Shown here piece by piece: positions 1-6,652 of a stretch of 11,857 bases of DNA. The stretch is from CAYTSA01 sp964440345 (lineage in GTDB: Bacteria; Desulfobacterota; Desulfovibrionia; Desulfovibrionales; Desulfovibrionaceae), in NCBI GenBank assembly GCA_964440345.1, contig CAYTSA010000106.1, forward strand, positions 1-11,857, read 5' to 3'. Position 1 is the stretch's first letter; every line of letters starts with the position of its first letter. Below the pieces are notes generated by a model. The model was not told where the DNA came from, did no database searches, and was given only the letters and a program-made list of their open reading frames with translations. A program made the translations under genes and the position numbers.

Positions 1-28
1 TGGAGTAGGCTGTGTCTTTATTTCGCCT

Positions 29-59
29 GACTCGCTATTTAATTGTCAAAGAACTTTTG
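29..59 (-). promoter_or_regulatory. rRNA operon leader with boxA-like antitermination element
   Basis: On the minus strand this reads GTTCTTTGACAATTAAATAG with flanks. The core at 44-55 reads AGTTCTTTGACA, which matches 9 of 12 positions of the E. coli rrn boxA TGCTCTTTAACA. Such sequences sit in bacterial rRNA leaders and in the 16S-23S spacer, where Nus factors bind. Two strong promoters lie just upstream on the same strand (113-141, 205-233), which favours a 16S leader over a spacer. No rRNA sequence is inside the window, so the operon itself is inferred. Confidence 0.55.
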
Positions 60-112
60 CTTACTGATTTTTCGCTTTCTGCCGCCAGAGTCTTCCCCCG
101 CGCAGAAGTGGG

Positions 113-141
113 AAAGTATGTCTTCTCCATCGCGCTGTCAA
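113..141 (-). promoter_or_regulatory. Proximal sigma70-type promoter, leftward, probably for an rRNA operon
   Basis: The minus strand shows a perfect -35 TTGACA (plus positions 136-141), a 17-bp spacer and a -10 TACTTT (113-118). Transcription would run left, through the boxA-like leader at 44-55 and out of the window. It is the nearer of two similar promoters whose -35 boxes are 92 bp apart, the tandem arrangement usual for rRNA operons. Confidence 0.6.
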
Positions 142-204
142 CTACTTTTTTGCCTTGGCGCGATTTTTTTTTCAGAGACCGCTTCCCCCAATGGGCGAAA
201 CGGC

Positions 205-233
205 TTTCTAGGCAATCCGCCTTCACCTGTCAA
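205..233 (-). promoter_or_regulatory. Distal sigma70-type promoter, leftward, tandem with the one at 113-141
   Basis: The minus strand shows a perfect -35 TTGACA (plus positions 228-233), a 17-bp spacer and a -10 TAGAAA (205-210). Together with the promoter at 113-141 it forms a tandem pair pointing out of the window. Positions 1-380 contain no convincing gene. The open plus-strand frame across it reads through these promoter elements and T-runs and has no family resemblance before about position 381. Confidence 0.55.
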
Positions 234-380
234 CAACAAATTCACTCTTTGCTGCTTTTTTTTACGTGCAGCCGCAAGCAACCGATTCCATATCTTTTTT
301 ACCTGAAGGCGATGAAACATCTATTGACTTGCACGCCCTCTTCAAGGCACGCAGAAACCATTCAAACCAAGGAGCGCGCA

Positions 381-1226
381 GTGCTTTCGTCGGCAGTCAT
401 CAAGGTCAGCCTCAAGGAACCGCCCAAAAAGGTGGTGGACACCGCCAGGTTCATTCAATTATTCGGCGTCAGTCAGGCCCACATCGTACATGTGCGGACG
501 TACAGCAACACCAAAAAATGGGAAAAGGACCGCCAGAAGCTGGCTGACCTGGAAGAACACATCGCCAGCCTGGGCATGCACGTAGAAACACACATCTTTG
601 ACGGCCACGTCCCCGCCAAGGTCATTGAAGCTTCCCGCCAGCTGAATGTGGACTGCATCGGTATTGCTTGGGTGCAGAAGCCGGTCTTGCGCAACGCTCT
701 GCTGGGCAGCATTGACGTTGATATTCTGCGCATGAGCGACATACCAGTGTGCATTTACGACCGGCCTTTGATCAGCAAGGCGCCAAAGCTGGAGAAGGTC
801 CTCTACGCCACAGATTTTCAAGCCACCGACGCCAACGTCATGCCCTATCTGCAGAACAAAGATTTCCAAGCCCACACCTTATATCTTTTACATGTAGGCG
901 AACGCGCGCCTGATCCAGTTACGGAGAAGGCCCGCCGGGAAAAGGCGCGCCACAATTTGGAGCGGCTGAGCAACGAGTGCCGGCGCGCTTATGACAATGT
1001 GGAGTTTTACGACACCGTGGGCAGCGTGCGGCGAACCATAGTCTCCTGGGCGAACGCCAAGGGCGTGGACCTGATCGTGATAGGCAAGGCCGACAACCCG
1101 GACGTGATAGAGCAATTGACTGGCTCTGTGGCTGAGTTTCTGCCGCACAAAACCAAGTGCAGCGTTTTCATCATTCCTGGCTTCACCCGCAAAAACGGAA
1201 ACGAGCATGAACAAGCTGAAGGATAA
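381..1226 (+). CDS. Tandem-domain universal stress protein (UspA family)
   Basis: Cytoplasmic protein of 281 residues with two Usp domains, roughly 1-135 and 137-275. The second opens with LEKVLYATDFQ, the usual first beta strand, and contains LYLLHVG and DLIVIGKAD. The Usp nucleotide motif GxxGx9G(S/T) is only partly kept: G235 and G248-S249 are present but the middle glycine is Asp238, so ATP binding in domain 2 is uncertain. Domain 1 has a related GIAW...LLGS stretch. I chose the GTG at 381 because AAGGAG (369-374) lies 6 nt upstream. The frame stays open much further upstream, but that part covers the rRNA promoters and has no Usp similarity; an ATG at 312 is a weaker alternative. The gene overlaps the next, a BCCT transporter, by 20 bp, so the two are very likely cotranscribed. 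By analogy with TeaD, a Usp that modulates an ectoine TRAP transporter in Halomonas, it may regulate that transporter. Confidence 0.88.
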   Translation: MLSSAVIKVSLKEPPKKVVDTARFIQLFGVSQAHIVHVRTYSNTKKWEKDRQKLADLEEHIASLGMHVETHIFDGHVPAKVIEASRQLNVDCIGIAWVQKPVLRNALLGSIDVDILRMSDIPVCIYDRPLISKAPKLEKVLYATDFQATDANVMPYLQNKDFQAHTLYLLHVGERAPDPVTEKARREKARHNLERLSNECRRAYDNVEFYDTVGSVRRTIVSWANAKGVDLIVIGKADNPDVIEQLTGSVAEFLPHKTKCSVFIIPGFTRKNGNEHEQAEG

Positions 1227-2715
1227 CCTGGTATTCATCATCTCCCTGGCCATTGTAGCCGGGCTGGCGGCAGCTGGCGCCGCGGCCCCGGAGGGGTTGG
1301 ACATGTGGACGGCCTGGCTGCACCGGGCCATCATTGTCCACTGCGGCTGGGGCTACCTGTTGGCTGCGTTCGGTTTTCTGGTGTTTTCTCTGGGCTTTGC
1401 CTTTAGCAAATACGGCAAAATCAAGCTGGGCGCTGACAATGAAAAGCCCCGTTTTTCGTATTTCGGCTGGTTCAGCATGCTTTTTGCCGCGGGCATGGGC
1501 ATCGGCCTCATTTTCTGGTCCGTGGCCGAGCCCATGAGCCATTACCTGAATCCGCCGGCGCACATACCGCAGCGCTCTGGCGAGGCCGCGGCCTTTGCCA
1601 TGCGCTATTCGTTCTTTCATTGGGGCGTGCAGCCTTGGGCAATATATATTGTCATGAGCCTTTCCATTGCCTACTTTTCCTTCCGGCGCGGCATGCCGCC
1701 GCTCATCTCCAGCTGCTTCTATCCGTTGCTGGGCGACCGAATCTTTGGCCCGGCCGGCTATTGCATTGACATACTGGCGGTGTTTGCCACGGTCTTCGGT
1801 ATTGTCACTTCTCTGGGCCTGGGCGCAGTGCAGATAAACACCGGGCTCGGCGCCATTTTTCATTTTGAACCCAGCTTTACCAGTACCTTGATCATCATCG
1901 CTGTGGTCACGGTGCTGTTCATGATATCCTCCATGACCGGCCTGGACAAGGGCATACAGATATTGAGCAAAACCAATGTAATGCTAGCAATTGCCGTATT
2001 ACTCTTCATGCTTGTGACTGGCCCGACCACGTCCATATTCGATATCTTTACCAGCACGCTGGCTGATTATTTATCATCCCTGCTGACCATGAGCCTGTCC
2101 ACAAATCCCTTTCAGGGCTATGAGTGGACGCGGGACTGGACGCTCTTTTACTGGGCGTGGTGGATATCCTGGTCGCCGTTTGTGGGCCTGTTCGTGGCCA
2201 GCATATCCAGAGGCAGAACCATCCGGGAGTTCATTCTTGGGGCGCTGCTGGCGCCCACGTTGCTCACGTTTGTCTGGTTCAGCGTATTTGGCGGCGCGGC
2301 CTTTCACCTGGAGCTGCACCAGGGGGCGGACATTGCCGCAGCCGTGGCCGAGGACGTTTCCACCGGGTTGTTCAAAGTTTACGCGCACTACCCCATGGGC
2401 GAGGCGCTGACCCTGACCACCGTTGCTTTGCTTGTTGTTTTCTTTGTCACGTCTGCAGATTCGGCCACCTTTGTGCTGGCCATGATGACCTCCGGGGGGC
2501 TGGAGAATCCGCCAGCGCTCAAAAAGCTGATCTGGGGTTTAACGGTCTCGGTTACAGCCGGCGTGCTGCTCTTTTCCGGGGGCTTGGACGCACTGCAGCG
2601 CATGGCCATAGCTGCAGCCATGCCTTTTACCATCATCATGGTTCTGCTCTGCCACAGTCTTTATAAAGGCGTGCGCTATGAGTTTACATACGAGATGGAC
2701 GGAGAGGAAAAATAG
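1207..2715 (+). CDS. BCCT-family glycine betaine/carnitine/choline-type transporter
   Basis: Inner-membrane secondary transporter of 502 residues, full length for the BCCT family, which imports quaternary ammonium compounds for osmoprotection or as substrates. About twelve hydrophobic segments are visible. Family marks are the glycine stretch AAGMGIGL (94-101), the TM8 aromatic block WTLFYWAWWISWSPFVGLF (311-329) that supplies substrate-binding tryptophans, the following SRGRTIREF, and VTSADSATFV (414-423). In BetP the glycine stretch reads MGIGL and the TS pair of the last motif helps bind sodium. Choline/proton BetT types carry Asp instead of the last Gly. The sequence therefore resembles a sodium-coupled betaine carrier more than a choline/proton carrier. 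Unlike BetP it lacks long charged N- and C-terminal osmosensing tails; only about 15 residues follow the last helix. The ATG lies inside the end of the usp gene, with GGAA at 1197-1200 as a modest ribosome site. The exact substrate is not shown. Confidence 0.93.
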   Translation: MNKLKDNLVFIISLAIVAGLAAAGAAAPEGLDMWTAWLHRAIIVHCGWGYLLAAFGFLVFSLGFAFSKYGKIKLGADNEKPRFSYFGWFSMLFAAGMGIGLIFWSVAEPMSHYLNPPAHIPQRSGEAAAFAMRYSFFHWGVQPWAIYIVMSLSIAYFSFRRGMPPLISSCFYPLLGDRIFGPAGYCIDILAVFATVFGIVTSLGLGAVQINTGLGAIFHFEPSFTSTLIIIAVVTVLFMISSMTGLDKGIQILSKTNVMLAIAVLLFMLVTGPTTSIFDIFTSTLADYLSSLLTMSLSTNPFQGYEWTRDWTLFYWAWWISWSPFVGLFVASISRGRTIREFILGALLAPTLLTFVWFSVFGGAAFHLELHQGADIAAAVAEDVSTGLFKVYAHYPMGEALTLTTVALLVVFFVTSADSATFVLAMMTSGGLENPPALKKLIWGLTVSVTAGVLLFSGGLDALQRMAIAAAMPFTIIMVLLCHSLYKGVRYEFTYEMDGEEK

Positions 2716-2769
2716 CATCACCAGTTAGGAACTTGTTATCCAGATTCGAACATTTTTCCACAATTGGGC

Positions 2770-2804
2770 TTGCGCTTGAAAGGTGCAACTGATAAATATA
2801 TTTA
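2770..2804 (+). promoter_or_regulatory. Possible promoter for the hybrid kinase
   Basis: Two overlapping weak sigma70 matches occur: TTGCGC (2770-2775), 17 bp, TAAATA (2793-2798); and TTGAAA (2776-2781), 17 bp, TATTTA (2799-2804). They lie in the 169-bp gap after the transporter gene and overlap the upstream GTG at 2783, which argues for the later ATG at 2885. The match is only moderate and I saw no clear operator. Confidence 0.3.
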
Positions 2805-2884
2805 GAACTTATTACCTTTTATCAACCACTGTCATTGAGAGTTTCACTGTCAAGAATGTACCCAACACAGCAAACGGCATTCCC

Positions 2885-5800
2885 ATGCACGACAGCCCCC
2901 CTATCCGCACCTCAGCTCCTGACGGAGGTTCTGGTCTTTCCAGCGGCCAACGCACCAATCCGTTGAGCTTGCTCATTGTCGTTCCTTTTGCTGCCTTGAT
3001 AGTGCTTTCCGTGGGCGCAGCGGCGTGGTTTGCCTTGAACAACGGCCGCACGGCTGTGCATGTTGTGGCCCAGCAGATACGCACAGAGGAGCTGGCCCGG
3101 GTCCGGGACAAGCTGGCCGATTATCTGCAAACGCCGCTTTCCGTGAATGAGTCCAACGCCCACGCCATGCGGGCCGGCTTGTTGCGGCTGGACGACACAG
3201 TCAACGTGCAGCGCTATTTTTACGCTGTGGTCAAGGCGAATCCTTCCCTGGCGTATTCTTTTTTCGGAACCACGGAAGGCGAATTCTACGGGGCTCGGCG
3301 CTTGCAAGACGGCGGCTTGCAAATTGTCCGCGCCGGCCAGGTCACGGGCGGGGATTCGCACAATTTTTCCACCAATGAATATGGCGACGCCCTGGAGCTT
3401 GAACAGGTCTACAAAAATTTCGACCCGCGCACCCGGCCCTGGTACAAGACCGGCGTTGCCGCGGGCGGGCCGGTCTGGACGCCCATTTACCGCCACTTTG
3501 TCATCAAAGACTTGGCCCTGACCGCGTCCCAACCTTTTTACGGGCCAGACGAAGAGTTGCTCGGCGTCTTTGCCGTGGATTACGTGCTGGACCAAGTGCG
3601 CGATTTTCTGCAGACAATTGACGTCAGCGACCACGGCGAGGTCTTTGTCATGCAGACGGACGGGAACCTTATCGCCTCCTCCACGGCGCTGGACAAACCC
3701 ATGTTTAAGGAAACGGACGGCAAGTTTCTGCCATTGCGGGCGGACGATTCCGGCTTGCCGCTGGTGGAAGCTGCAGCGCGTGTTCTGGAGGAGCAGGAAG
3801 GCGGCCTGGCCGGCGTGGGCGAGCACGATCTGCTCTCCTTTGAGCTGAACGACGACACCATGTACTTGCAGGCTGCGCTTTTTGAGCCGGCTCCCGGGTT
3901 GCAGTGGGTGCTGGCGGTGGCGGTGCCGGAGTTCGACTTGATGGGCCGCATAGACGCCAACACCCGCCAAGTGATCGGCGCCATAGCCGCAGTTCTCCTG
4001 CTGGCTGTCGCATTGGGCGTATACATTGCCAAGCGCATCGCCGCGCCCATAGAGGGACTGAGCCAGGACGCCGACACGTTGGCCCAGGGAGACTGGACCG
4101 TGTCGCCCCGCCCGACGTCCATTAGAGAAATAGACAAACTTTCCAGCGCCTTCCTGTCTATGGGCGGCCAATTGCAAAGCTACTTTGCCGCGCTTACGGA
4201 ACAAAAAGAACTGATTGAGGCTCAAAACCAGGAGCTGGAAGAACGCGTGGCCGAGCGCACCTCCAGCTTGAACGACGCCAACAGCAGGCTACGGGCGTTT
4301 TTTGAAAACATCCCGGGCCACATCAACATAGTGGACACGGAATTTCGCATTATCGGCGTCAGCCGGGGTCTGCTGGAGGCATTTGGCATTGAGGACAGCG
4401 AAACCTTACTGGGCCGCAAATGCCATGAGGCGCTACAAGGAAAGCTCAGTACGTGCGACCAGTGCTCATTGACTGAATGCTTCAGGACGAAACAACCCGC
4501 TGTCCGGTACTCCACGCCAGAAGAGGAAGAAAGCACCGGCAAGGCCCTGCAGATATACAGCGGTCCCATACTGGACAACGAGGACAATGTCATAGGCGGC
4601 ATGGAATACGTGGCGGACATAAGCGATCTGCGGGCCATGGAAAAGCAGTTGATGGCGGCCAAGGAAGCAGCGGAGGCGGCCAGCCTGGCCAAGAGCGTGT
4701 TTCTGGCCCGCATGAGCCACGAAATACGCACGCCAATGAACGCCATACTGGGCATGGCCGAGCTGACGTTGCAGACACGGCTTGCGAACGACCAGCGGGA
4801 ATACCTGGAAACACTACAAAGCTCTGCAGAGCATTTGCTGGCCATCATCAACGACATATTGGACCTTTCCAAAATTGAAGCCGACCGGCTGGAACTTTCT
4901 CCCGAAAATTTTGAACTGCGCAAATGCCTGCAGGCCACCATGCACACCCTGGAGCACCAAGCACAAACCAAAAACCTTGTGCTTACGTCGCACGTGGACG
5001 AAGACGTCCCGGACGTGCTACGCGGGGACCAGGCCAAGCTGCGGCAGATTATTATTAACCTGACTGGAAATGCTATAAAATTTACTGAAACCGGCTCTGT
5101 GGCTGTGAACATTCACTCAGCCCTTCCGGACCAGGTGGAAAGCGAAGTTGACGCCCAGAGCGCAGCGCTGCAGTTCCGTGTAGAAGACACTGGCCCTGGC
5201 GTGCCAGAGGATGCCCGCGAATCCATCTTTAACGTCTTTACCCAAGCTGAAGGTTCCGCCGCACGCCGCCACGGCGGCACGGGCCTGGGCCTGGCCATCA
5301 GCCGCCGGCTTGTTGCCCTGATGGGAGGCAACATATGGGTGGAAGAAAGGCCTAGCGGCGGCAGCATTTTTGTTTTCACCGTGGTCTTGGCCCTGGGAGA
5401 CCCGGCGCGCTTGCCGCAACAGTCCGCATATGACTGCGTCGAGCCCGTCGCTTCCGTAAAACCGTTACGCATTCTTGTGGCGGAGGATACGCCAGTAAAC
5501 ATTCGCCTGACCGTGCAATTTCTAAAACGGCTGGGACATGAAGCCAGTGTCGCCCACAATGGCCAGGAAGCACTGGACTCCCTGAAATCCTTGGACTTCG
5601 ACCTGGTTCTCATGGACATTGAGATGCCGGACATGAACGGACTGGAAGCCACCAAGCGCATCCGCGCCGGCGAAGCCGGCGGGCGCAACGTCAACATTCC
5701 CATCATTGGTCTGACCGCCCACGCTTTGAGTGAATACCGGGAAAGAGGTTTGGCTGCCGGCATGAACGACTATGTATTCAAGCCGGTCAGCTTTGCCCGG

Positions 5801-6313
5801 CTGCGCAGCGCCATCTCCAGAGTTATGACCCATTGTTTGCTTTCTCAGAGGACGGAGAACTGCGCTGTTGCACCTGATGATGCGCCTGTACTGGACTTGG
5901 ATCAGGCAAGGCTGCGTTTCGGCGGCGACGACGATCTGCTGCTGGACGTAGTGGCGCAATGCCTCACAGAGCTTCCGGACAAAATGGACGGATTGAAGAC
6001 GGCAATTGACGCACACGCCGCGAGTGACGCAGCTATTGCCGCGCATTCGCTCAAGTCCAATCTTTCCACCATAGGCGCCCAAGAGGCCATGCTGGCGGCC
6101 ATGCGTCTGGAGAAGGTCCTGATGCAGCCAGACGATGGCGATGCAAGCGAGCTTGTGGGCCAGTTAGAAGTTTGCCTGGAGCGACTGCAGGCGCAGGCGG
6201 CGGACATCATTGCCCAGACCCTTGGTCAAAAAGGCTGCGCCCCGGACCGCAGCGACGCCATCGCCAAGCTTGCCGACACACTGCAAAAGGAAACGGGGCG
6301 CTTCCAATCCTGA
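2885..6313 (+). CDS. Membrane hybrid sensor histidine kinase: dCache-HAMP-PAS-HisKA-HATPase-REC-HPt
   Basis: Sensor kinase of 1142 residues from this start. TM1 is about 27-50. A periplasmic double-Cache ligand domain follows, with FDPRTRPWY (Asp180) typical of dCache. TM2 is about 363-385, then HAMP and a coiled coil (LIEAQNQELEERVAERT). The PAS domain (about 466-590) holds four cysteines spaced C-x10-C-x2-C-x4-C. Phosphotransfer parts: MSHEIRTPMNA with His612; N-box NLTGNAIKF (725-733); DTGPG from Asp768; GGTGLGL from 797; receiver with Glu867-Asp868, phospho-acceptor Asp911 (LMDIEMP) and Lys966; and a C-terminal HPt with AAHSLKS, His1054. All catalytic residues are present, so a full His-Asp-His relay is expected, passing phosphate to a separate response regulator not in this window. 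No good Shine-Dalgarno precedes ATG 2885. An in-frame GTG at 2783 would add 34 residues without domain similarity. The periplasmic ligand is unknown; the adjacent betaine-type transporter gives only a weak hint. Confidence 0.93.
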   Translation: MHDSPPIRTSAPDGGSGLSSGQRTNPLSLLIVVPFAALIVLSVGAAAWFALNNGRTAVHVVAQQIRTEELARVRDKLADYLQTPLSVNESNAHAMRAGLLRLDDTVNVQRYFYAVVKANPSLAYSFFGTTEGEFYGARRLQDGGLQIVRAGQVTGGDSHNFSTNEYGDALELEQVYKNFDPRTRPWYKTGVAAGGPVWTPIYRHFVIKDLALTASQPFYGPDEELLGVFAVDYVLDQVRDFLQTIDVSDHGEVFVMQTDGNLIASSTALDKPMFKETDGKFLPLRADDSGLPLVEAAARVLEEQEGGLAGVGEHDLLSFELNDDTMYLQAALFEPAPGLQWVLAVAVPEFDLMGRIDANTRQVIGAIAAVLLLAVALGVYIAKRIAAPIEGLSQDADTLAQGDWTVSPRPTSIREIDKLSSAFLSMGGQLQSYFAALTEQKELIEAQNQELEERVAERTSSLNDANSRLRAFFENIPGHINIVDTEFRIIGVSRGLLEAFGIEDSETLLGRKCHEALQGKLSTCDQCSLTECFRTKQPAVRYSTPEEEESTGKALQIYSGPILDNEDNVIGGMEYVADISDLRAMEKQLMAAKEAAEAASLAKSVFLARMSHEIRTPMNAILGMAELTLQTRLANDQREYLETLQSSAEHLLAIINDILDLSKIEADRLELSPENFELRKCLQATMHTLEHQAQTKNLVLTSHVDEDVPDVLRGDQAKLRQIIINLTGNAIKFTETGSVAVNIHSALPDQVESEVDAQSAALQFRVEDTGPGVPEDARESIFNVFTQAEGSAARRHGGTGLGLAISRRLVALMGGNIWVEERPSGGSIFVFTVVLALGDPARLPQQSAYDCVEPVASVKPLRILVAEDTPVNIRLTVQFLKRLGHEASVAHNGQEALDSLKSLDFDLVLMDIEMPDMNGLEATKRIRAGEAGGRNVNIPIIGLTAHALSEYRERGLAAGMNDYVFKPVSFARLRSAISRVMTHCLLSQRTENCAVAPDDAPVLDLDQARLRFGGDDDLLLDVVAQCLTELPDKMDGLKTAIDAHAASDAAIAAHSLKSNLSTIGAQEAMLAAMRLEKVLMQPDDGDASELVGQLEVCLERLQAQAADIIAQTLGQKGCAPDRSDAIAKLADTLQKETGRFQS

Positions 6314-6412
6314 CGCGGCCCTGATCACCCGCCCAAAAGACACAAATCCTCGGTGTGTTGGAAAAACCAAACAGATAGATTGCGCACACAATCATATATG
6401 CATCGCCAAAAA

Positions 6413-6478
6413 GGCGCCGCCGCCATGCTCGATGGAGCATCAAAAGCATTAGGGCGGGCGGCCGCAATGGCTGCCCCT
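6413..6478. other. Structured intergenic DNA with two hairpins after the kinase gene
   Basis: The 340-bp stretch from 6314 to 6652 has no supported gene. Here it holds two dyads: ATGCTC-GATG-GAGCAT (6425-6440, perfect 6-bp stem) and GGGCGGCC-GCAAT-GGCTGCCC (6456-6476, 8-bp stem with one G-T/G-U pair). Flanking GC-rich blocks at 6413-6424 and 6452-6462 may also pair. No T-run follows either hairpin, so these are not standard intrinsic terminators. They could be part of a Rho-dependent end, an untranslated leader, or a small RNA. Confidence 0.5.
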
Positions 6479-6509
6479 GCACTATGACGTATTGATGTAC
6501 GTATAGTGC
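6479..6509. repeat. Imperfect palindrome upstream of the GAF-rhodanese gene
   Basis: The left arm GCACTAT-g-ACGTA (6479-6491) pairs with the right arm TACGT-ATAGTGC (6498-6509). This gives 12 base pairs with one bulged G and a 6-nt loop TTGATG. It follows the hairpin at 6456-6476 directly. The size and near-symmetry fit either an operator for a dimeric regulator or an RNA hairpin. The upstream extension of the next reading frame begins inside it, another reason to prefer a later start for that gene. Confidence 0.55.
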
Positions 6510-6652
6510 GTGCACTGATCTGGGCCAACGCGTCCCTGGCCTGTAGCCGGCAGGCAATGGATTCTGGGGCGCCCTACGGCATTGTCTTCACCCCGGCTTT
6601 GTGCCACAGTGTACAAGACCGGCACACTTCTGACGCTCAAGGCCTACCCCGC

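Noticed and set aside
12..380. Plus-strand open frame in phase with the universal stress protein
   Set aside because: It runs through leftward promoter elements and T-runs, shows no family similarity, and the strong ribosome site AAGGAG points to the GTG at 381.
2783..2884. N-terminal extension of the hybrid kinase from a GTG start
   Set aside because: No ribosome site, overlap with promoter-like boxes, and no recognisable domain. It is kept only as an alternative start.
2912..4225. Long minus-strand open frame (437 codons) opposite the kinase
   Set aside because: It is antisense to conserved Cache/HAMP coding sequence, and its composition is that of a shadow frame in GC-rich DNA.
4222..5112. 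Minus-strand open frame opposite the PAS/HisKA region
   Set aside because: Serine/arginine-rich shadow of well-conserved kinase motifs on the plus strand.
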